From Diphasiastrum complanatum (Eukaryota; Streptophyta; Lycopodiopsida; Lycopodiales; Lycopodiaceae), in assembly GCA_029204225.1 (NCBI GenBank), contig CM055099.1, positions 47,368,542 to 47,432,541 of the forward strand: 64,000 nt of DNA, written 5' to 3'. This document shows positions 26,949-34,576 of this stretch, in pieces. The position numbers and the translations under genes are program-made. The stretch's first letter is position 1; each line of letters starts with the position of its first letter. Below the pieces are notes generated by a model. The model was not told where the DNA came from and made no database searches. It worked only from the letters and a program-made list of their open reading frames with translations.

Positions 26949-28000
26949 AACATAGAGCTCGAATCCGTTCGGATCGGAGCTAGACTGTGCAAAGACCCCT
27001 TCTTTTTTGTTTGCATGTTCTTGTGCAATTCTCGAAGTGGAGTCACATTTGGTCCTTCCTGAGATGCTGACATCAGACATACTACTGTGTCGGTCCATAA
27101 ACCTGTAGAGAAGAACGTGGTTAAAATTTTTCTAGATGAAGGGCATTTCCCACACACAAAGAACACGATACTTCTCCCAAAAAATCTTCTGGTCTTGAGA
27201 GAGAGAGAGAGAGAGAGAGTCTGTTGTCTGAGGAAAGTAAATTTGGACGATTCCTGCCGTTGCACGACATGCAATTTCCTGAGCATTCAGAATTTGTCAA
27301 AAGCACAAGGACTTTATGCTCTCCAAAAATCTCATCTTTATATCCGATCATCCCATTCTGTTCTGCTGCAGCAGTGACAGAATTCTTGTTTCCTTTCAGT
27401 GTTGTTGTTGGAGTTCATCCCAAAACCCTAAACCTATCTCATCACATAGGCCATAGTACTTGTGTAGGTCTTGAACTTCCCTCTGTTGAATGACACTGTG
27501 GAGCATAAGTAATTAGTAAGTTGTTGAAGTTCATCCGGGGAGCGCATCGTTTACCTGTATTTATATAATAGTATAATATAGATTCGTCAAGGAGAGAGAG
27601 ATAGCGAGGGCATGAGACAGAGTTCTGGAGACTCAAAAAAGATAAATTGTTGCCCTTTCATGTCCGATTCTATAGATATCAGACATGGGAGGCATGGCAG
27701 TGGTTAGGTTTGTTGCAAATTTTTTTGGGTACCGTTTTCCTATTTTTTAACAGGAGGGGGCAGGTGGGTGCCAGACACCCTCTGATAATTAATTTCGGGG
27801 GTGGGGTAGGGGTCATAAATTGTTTTTATTTCGCTTTGGGGATGTGGGACAGTGAGGGCAGGGGCCTATATTTCTTTTCTTTTTTTGAAAAAAATTCTTG
27901 TGGAAAATGCCGGACACGTCCACCCCTGGACACACCCCTGAGGCGTCTACATCCGAACGCGGACGAACGTCTACGTCCAACCCCCGCTTCCTTAGCTATA

Positions 28001-28031
<31 letters not shown>

Positions 28032-28269
28032 GGATGAGGGTCCGGGCCGGAATGCCCGCGTCCGCGTTTGCGTCCGGCGTCCGGACTCGGACGCATCCGA
28101 CCCTCGAACGTGTCCAAATTTTTTTTTTTTTTAAAAAAAAAAACAAACAGATGCGTCCTGGGGTCCAGACGCCATTTTTTTTTTTTTAAATTTAAAAATT
28201 TAAAAAAAAAAAAAAAAAACGAACGCATCCGGACGCGGACGCACGTTCGTGTCCGGGTCCCCCTTCCTT

Positions 28270-28315
<46 letters not shown>

Positions 28316-31300
28316 TAGTACCCTCTGGTACTGCTGGTATGGTACCGCCGGTACCATATCAGTGGTACCGCCGGTACGGTACCGCCCTGGGATCCGCGGT
28401 ACCAGGGCGGTACCATTTTTAATATTTTTTTTTATTTTTTAATATATTTTTAGTAATTTTTTTTTGCATATTAACTACCAAAAAAGGACAAAAAAAAGTA
28501 AAAAGAGGGGGTTCTGGGTGTAAAAAAAGAGGGTACAGTACATGATGCAGGGGACCGTTGCAATGGCACATGGGCACTGCGAGTGAGCAGACCGAGGGGC
28601 CAATGGGAGACCAACACAGGGGGGTAGCATCACATGGGGGCAAGTACAGAGGCACATGGGCATTGTGGGTGAGCAGACCATGGGCCCAATGGGAGACCAA
28701 CACAGGGGGGAGCATCACATGGGGGCGGGTACGGAGGCACATGGAGGGATGATGGGGATCCACATGGCCGATCAGGCTGTGGGGATAAATAGGCACTCAC
28801 AATGCCATTGTGGTCGGCATTTTCAGAGGCTGTGAGAGGGCTAGTGATAGACAGTGAGAGAGCAAGCGAGAGCCGGTGATAGGCTGTGAGAGGCTGTTTG
28901 AGAGCCAGGGTGCTGTGAGAGGGTGTTCAAGGATCAGGGTGCTGTGAGGAGAAGGTCGATCGAGATGGCTGAGCGAATACCACCGAAGCCCGAGGGCGAA
29001 GCCAGGAGAAAGCTTGAGGAAGATATCCGAAGGCACAACGAGAGGCATCAGAAGCAAGAGGCAGATATCCGAGAGATGCTGCGACAGACTCGACAGAGAA
29101 ATCCGGAACCGGAGCCACCCGCCCCCGCTGTGGATCCTGTCCCCGCTGTCGAGCTGGATCTGGATGAGCAGATCGGAATGAATTTCACACGACGACAGCT
29201 CATCATGGTCAGGGAAAGGGCGGCCAGACGTCGGGCTAACCAGGAGGCAGCTCGGGCTAACCGGGAGGCAGAGCAAGAGCGACAAAACAATGCACCAGAC
29301 GAGGGCGAGGAGTCGGTGGAGGATCAGTGAGGGATGTTTAGAATAGATGAGGTCCACCCGTATGTGGCGGACTGTTGCTATGTAGTTTTCGGCAGTTTAT
29401 GGTGCAGCAAATAACTAGATGGCTGCTTAAAAAAATGACAGTATATGTGATGTTATCCTGATACAACGGTTGAATATATACATAGTTGTTTTTTGTGCAA
29501 CGCGAGCCTGGTCATGTAAGATGCAATGTTTGTAATTTTTTTAAATGCAGATGTATTACATGTGTTTATTCAATGTCGTTTGGGGTGTAGGGGTGATTGC
29601 TGTGCTCATGATGTAGGTGCATATATGTGAAGCTAGCATTCACTTCAAACGAAATTAAATGAAAATAGGATTCACACACGCACATAGAATTCTTCAACAT
29701 AAAATAAAGCATCACATGTACAGAGCGACATACGCACAATGTGCAGCAAATAATGTAGGCCAAACACTGTATATAATGTGAAAAATCATCTGAGTACAAT
29801 GGTAGACCGACTGCTAGAGACAAACTACTGAAACTAAAACAATAGAGCCACAATCAATGCTCTGGCTCTGACTCAGACGAATGCTCTGGAGACAACTCAG
29901 GGCCCCGAGCTGACTCTCGCAGCCGATATCTCTGCCTGTCTGGAACTGGCATGGGCTGTGTATCCGAGGGGGAAGACTCGTCATCCTCATCCTCCCAATC
30001 AGCCTCCGCATCAGCCCCCAAGCAGGCCAAACCAACAACACCTGCTCCAACTGGCTGTGATACTGCACCTCTACCTGTACCTGGAGCCCTGCGTGGTCGT
30101 CCTCTCCTCCCTGGCAGTTTCTGTGCCTTGCCTTTCTTGTTCGGTGCACCCTTGGGCCTGCCTGGTCTCTTGCGGACAAGAGGAGCTGTCAATGCCTCGT
30201 CACCCCCATGCAAATCACCTGGCTGGCTAGGCTGGGCCCAAGCTGAGGCCGGCTGGGATAGGGAAGCAAAAGAGGGAACTCCCTGTGCAACTGAGCGAGG
30301 AGGATGAGCTCGTGGAGTGTGTGCCCGTGGGGCTGCTGCAGGTGGAGGAACTGGCTGTGCAGGAGGCGAGTACAGTGGCGATATGTACTGAAAGGGGCGC
30401 TGTGGTGGCCGGTACTGGTACATCCTGGGTGCTGCCAAAGGAGGAGGATGTGACGTGGGTGCTGCCACTGGAGGAGACACTGTGGATGTGGGCGCTGCAA
30501 GAGAAAACCTGGGCACAGATGGTGGCCTGCCATGGAGACCTGGTGCTGCAGAAGTGGACGGCGATGGAGGGGATGCAGGCCTAAATGGCATCGGTGGCAC
30601 TGGAGGAGCTGTGCGACGCACATACACCCTCTGAGGAGCTGGAGGAACTGTAGGCACCTCATGCGGCTGCTCTGGCTGGGACTCTGTGTGTGGCATGCTG
30701 GCAAGAGATGATGGGGGCGCCCTGACACTCGGCATCTGCAAGGCCTCTGAATCCAATGTGGCAACCAAGTCGGCCAGCTGGGCATCCGAATACAAATGCT
30801 CTGGGCTCTGGGACTCATCCTGTGCACCAGCCTCTAAATCATCCTGTGCACCGACCTCTGAATCATCCTGTGCACCAACCCCTGAATCAACCCAAGCCTC
30901 ATCCCGTGCCTCATCATGTGCACCCTGTAGACCCTGCATGGCCTCCCAATCTGTGCAATGAAAGTCATCAGGTGCCTCCTTTGGTGTGCTGTCGTAGTAA
31001 CGGCCATGACTCTGTGCTGCACGCATCCAAACATCTGCGGGACCAGCATCTAAACCACTCTGCCCTCTATCAAGAGCCTCCTCCATCATGTCGACATAGG
31101 TAGGTATGCCACTGCCCCCCCCTGTGTGCCCTGCCTGTCTGCCGGTATAACCTGTGCCATGTGTCCCACCTCTGCCACGTGATGCACCTGTGACCCCTGC
31201 CCGTGGCGTGTGCCCTGCACCTGTATAATCTGCCTCATCCCTCTCTGGTCTGGCAAACACAACCCGAATGGGCTCATCCTCATCATGCTCATCCTCTGAC

Positions 31301-34300
31301 ACTGGCTCATCTGCCTCATACAATGGGGGCTCTCTGTGCTCAAGCCCAAGCTCTCTCTCTCTCATCTCGGCAAGCTCCCTCTCTCTCTCTGCCATCAACT
31401 GTGTGCCCAGGTCATCTGCAGGCATGGGATGGGTGCTGTCCGTAGGCAAGTCAACCTGGCGCTCCAAATCAGATATCTTCGTCTGCAAGGTTTAAAATTT
31501 GCATGTCAGAGAGACAACTTTTTCAAGAAATGAAATCAACATACCAGGAGTCAACCAACATGCTATGAAAGATTAGCTTATCACCTGCAATGCGCTCGTA
31601 ATGGTCGGAAGCCTCCTGGCGAGACGTGCGTTGGTGCTACAGAACACCAACCGCTCCAACTGACTCACTGACAACCGGTTTCTTCTCCTCGTGTGAATCA
31701 GTGCCCATGTGCTCCAATTACGCTCACACACAGAGGCAGCACAGTCCTGTGGTGCGTGCATTGAAAGACTTCAGCACATTGTGGCAAAGGTGAAACTTCA
31801 ACGAAACACAAAAAATGGAGGATAAAATGAGATGCATACCTGAGAAAGGACACGCAGTGCAAGACGCTGTATAGATGGGTATGTGCTACCGAACATGGTC
31901 CACCAGGTAATGGGTAGCTGCCTCCTCTCTGGATCCTGGGCAGCCGGGTGGCCGAATGTGCCCATGCCGAAACGAAATGCAGCGAGCTCCTCCATGAGCC
32001 TGATAGGATCCAAACCTATGTGTGGACCCACCCTGTGAATGTACTGAAGCCAATCGGCCTCGAGCTCCCTGTCTGCGATCTGTGTCGGAGAGAGGAAGAG
32101 GGGATGCAGCATGTGTGCAACGCTATGGATACTCCTGTGGAAGTAGTTCCATCGCGTCTCCCATATGAACTTCAGCTCTGTCATCCTGCAGGTGAGGGGC
32201 ATGTGGTTTAGGGCATTACGAAAAAGCTTAACATTGACAGAAAAACAAACTAGCAAGTACTGAAAAGATAAAGGTCAATTGCAACACTGTACCGCTTACC
32301 TCTCTGGCTGCAAGATGGGCAGCTGCAGGAACTGTCCAATCCGGTCCATGAGCTCATACACCAGTCCAAGTGTCGACCCCTCGCTGTCAGCCATGCGGAG
32401 CACAATGTAGAGTGGTCGAAGCAGTCCTGACAATGTCTGTGCATCCCTCCAGAACTGGTCTCCCCTCACCGTGGAAGAAAAGTGCTCCCCATCCTCAGTG
32501 TGCGGAAATGTACTGGCACCCCAAAGATCACTGGCAACCATCTGTAGAAGCTGGGCCCTGCACCTGATCAAACGGTTGATGACCACCAAGTCGAATGCAA
32601 AGCGCGTGGGGGCTGGCTTACGGAGGTCCAGATGGCTAAACACCCGAAACATGGCAAGAACACGCCTCTTTCTGGTGACAAAAGTCACCAGGAAGAGGGC
32701 CTCCCGGACGATGGCTCTAACCCAGGGAAGTGCTCCAATGTCCCCCATCAAAAGGTCTATGCCGTGGGCTGCACAGGGGGTATGAACAATATGAGGGAAC
32801 TCGGCCTCTAGCAGTACACCCATCTGAATGCAGTTCGTGGCATTGTCCGTCACCACCGTGACGACATGCTGTGGGCCTATGGCTAGGATGGAAGACCTGA
32901 TGACATCAAACATGAACTCTGCAGATATGACTCTCCCCCCCCTGCTGCAATCCACTGCCCTCAAAAATTGTGTGCCCATGCAGCTGGAGACCAGTATGTT
33001 GAGGATCGGCCTCCTCCTGACATCAGTCCAGCCATCGGACATGATGCTGCAACCGTAAGTGGCCCAGTGCCGACGCAGAGGCTCCATCTCTCTAGACAAG
33101 GACTCGACCCTATCCCTCAGCATGTGTGTGCGGACAACCTCTGAACTAGGGACTCTCCAGCTAGGGCTGACAGACTGTGCAAGGCGGAAGGCCCTTCTGA
33201 AGGGCTCAGAGTCGGTGATGGCAAAGGGCAGGTTCAGCTCGTAAACCAGACTGGCCACGGCCTGTGTGGCCTCTCTGTCCATGTGCGGCTGATGCGCGCC
33301 GCGAATGGTCTGCTGCACGAGGGCTCTCCCTGGTGGACGACGGGTGGTGGACCTCCAGCACGGTGCACCAACCGTGACGGGAATGGACGATGACGCGACA
33401 GGCTGGGCGCTGGTGGATGCATCGGCTGTAGACGTGGAATGGGGAGAGTGGGATGCACTGGCAGGGATGGGTGCAGCAGCATAGGTGGGGTGCACTGGTG
33501 GAGGGGCAACATCTGGCATGGGGTACGAAAACTGCTGGCTGAGGAGGTCATCCGGATGGGAAGGGAAGGAAGAAGGGATCTCTTCCACATCCTCGAAGGC
33601 CCGCCCAGTACCATCCTGGGCCTGCTCGGGTGGCGGAGAGTCCATGAGAAAGTCGTAGACTGGTGGAGTGCGAGCAACAGTGGGTGGTGGTGGAACCGCA
33701 GTGGCAACTGTCGGACGCGATGGGACGGGATCCACCGGAATCTGAGCAGATGGGGGTGCATGAGGCAGAGCTGTCTGAGGGGCAAAGGGACCAGAGGAGG
33801 ATGCACTCCCTCTCCTCGTGCGTGCCAGCCAAGCAGGCAGCAACTCTGGGTTAGTCACATAAGGAGCGGTGCAAAATCGGAGAACGCCCTCCGAAATGGT
33901 GTTCTCCCCTGCCACGAGCCGCGGCCCGTAGGTGTCCAATAGTCGCTGCCTGTCGGGGACGGTCATGCTGCCACAAGGGGCAGCATTCAAGGTGGCACCA
34001 TTTTTGGCGCGTGCACCGAGCAGATGGCCTTTAAGGCGAGTGAGGGATGCAGCAAACTCGACGAGACAGTATCGGCAGCGCACTATCTTCTGACCGGTCT
34101 TGTTGGCCTTGTCGGCAACCCGCCTGACAATGTCTACCTCGTCCCACAGACCGGAAAGGTCGGATTGCACCATTGCAGATGAAATGAGGGATGGATTGCT
34201 GGAAAAAAAACAGCAGGGTTCACTGTTGGAGAGACGCTGAAAATGGGCGAGTGCAGGGCAAAGGAAATCAGATGCAAGGCAGGGCGTTGCGTGGGCGATG

Positions 34301-34542
34301 GGCGACGCAAGGAATCAAAGGCAGGCAAGAAAAACCAGCAGCGATGGCAGGGCGGAGAGGGCTCAAAAAAATTTCAGAGGAAATGCGAGGGGGGCGGGTA
34401 GGTTTAGGTAAAAAAAAATTAAAAAAAATATTAAATAATAAATATATTATTATATTGTGGTACCGCGGTACCATCATGGTACCGCGGTACCAGTATGGTC
34501 CCGCGGTACCGGGATCCGCGGTACCCAGTACCGCGGGACCTA

Positions 34543-34576
<34 letters not shown>

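Larger units (their letters stand above)
25743..27995 (+). mobile_element. hAT element 3, carrying only the accessory gene
   Basis: The left end CATGAGGGTCCTGGCTGG at 25743 faces the right end of hAT-1 across a 20-bp AT-rich spacer. The right end ...CCCCCGCTTCCTTAG at 27995 matches the right end of the small MITE at 28033-28271, and both MITE and element start ATGAGGGTCC. The interior has GGACGCGTCC palindromes, two (AG)n tracts, a TTTAGGG triplet and the accessory gene, but no transposase. Limits are inferred from the shared ends. Confidence 0.55.
28314..34544 (-). mobile_element. hAT element 2, apparently complete (6.2 kb)
   Basis: Inverted ends: left CATAGTACCCTCTGGTACTG, right, read inward, CATAGGTCCCGCGGTACTGG. 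Both terminal regions (28320-28420 and 34450-34540) are stacked GGTACCGCGGTACC-type palindromes with GGGATCCGCGGTACC words. ATATATAT flanks both sides, consistent with an 8-bp duplication in an AT target but not provable in an AT repeat. It encodes a full-length transposase (minus) and a convergent accessory gene (plus). Reading frames are open and GC-rich compared with the AT-rich intron around it, so this may be an autonomous or recently active copy. Confidence 0.8.

Noticed and set aside
29951-34000. Several long plus- and minus-strand open frames overlapping the hAT-2 transposase (for example 30189-30827, 33234-33806, 33439-33942)
   Set aside because: They are shadow frames of GC-rich coding exons. 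The transposase frame has conserved motifs and correct splice phases; these have none.
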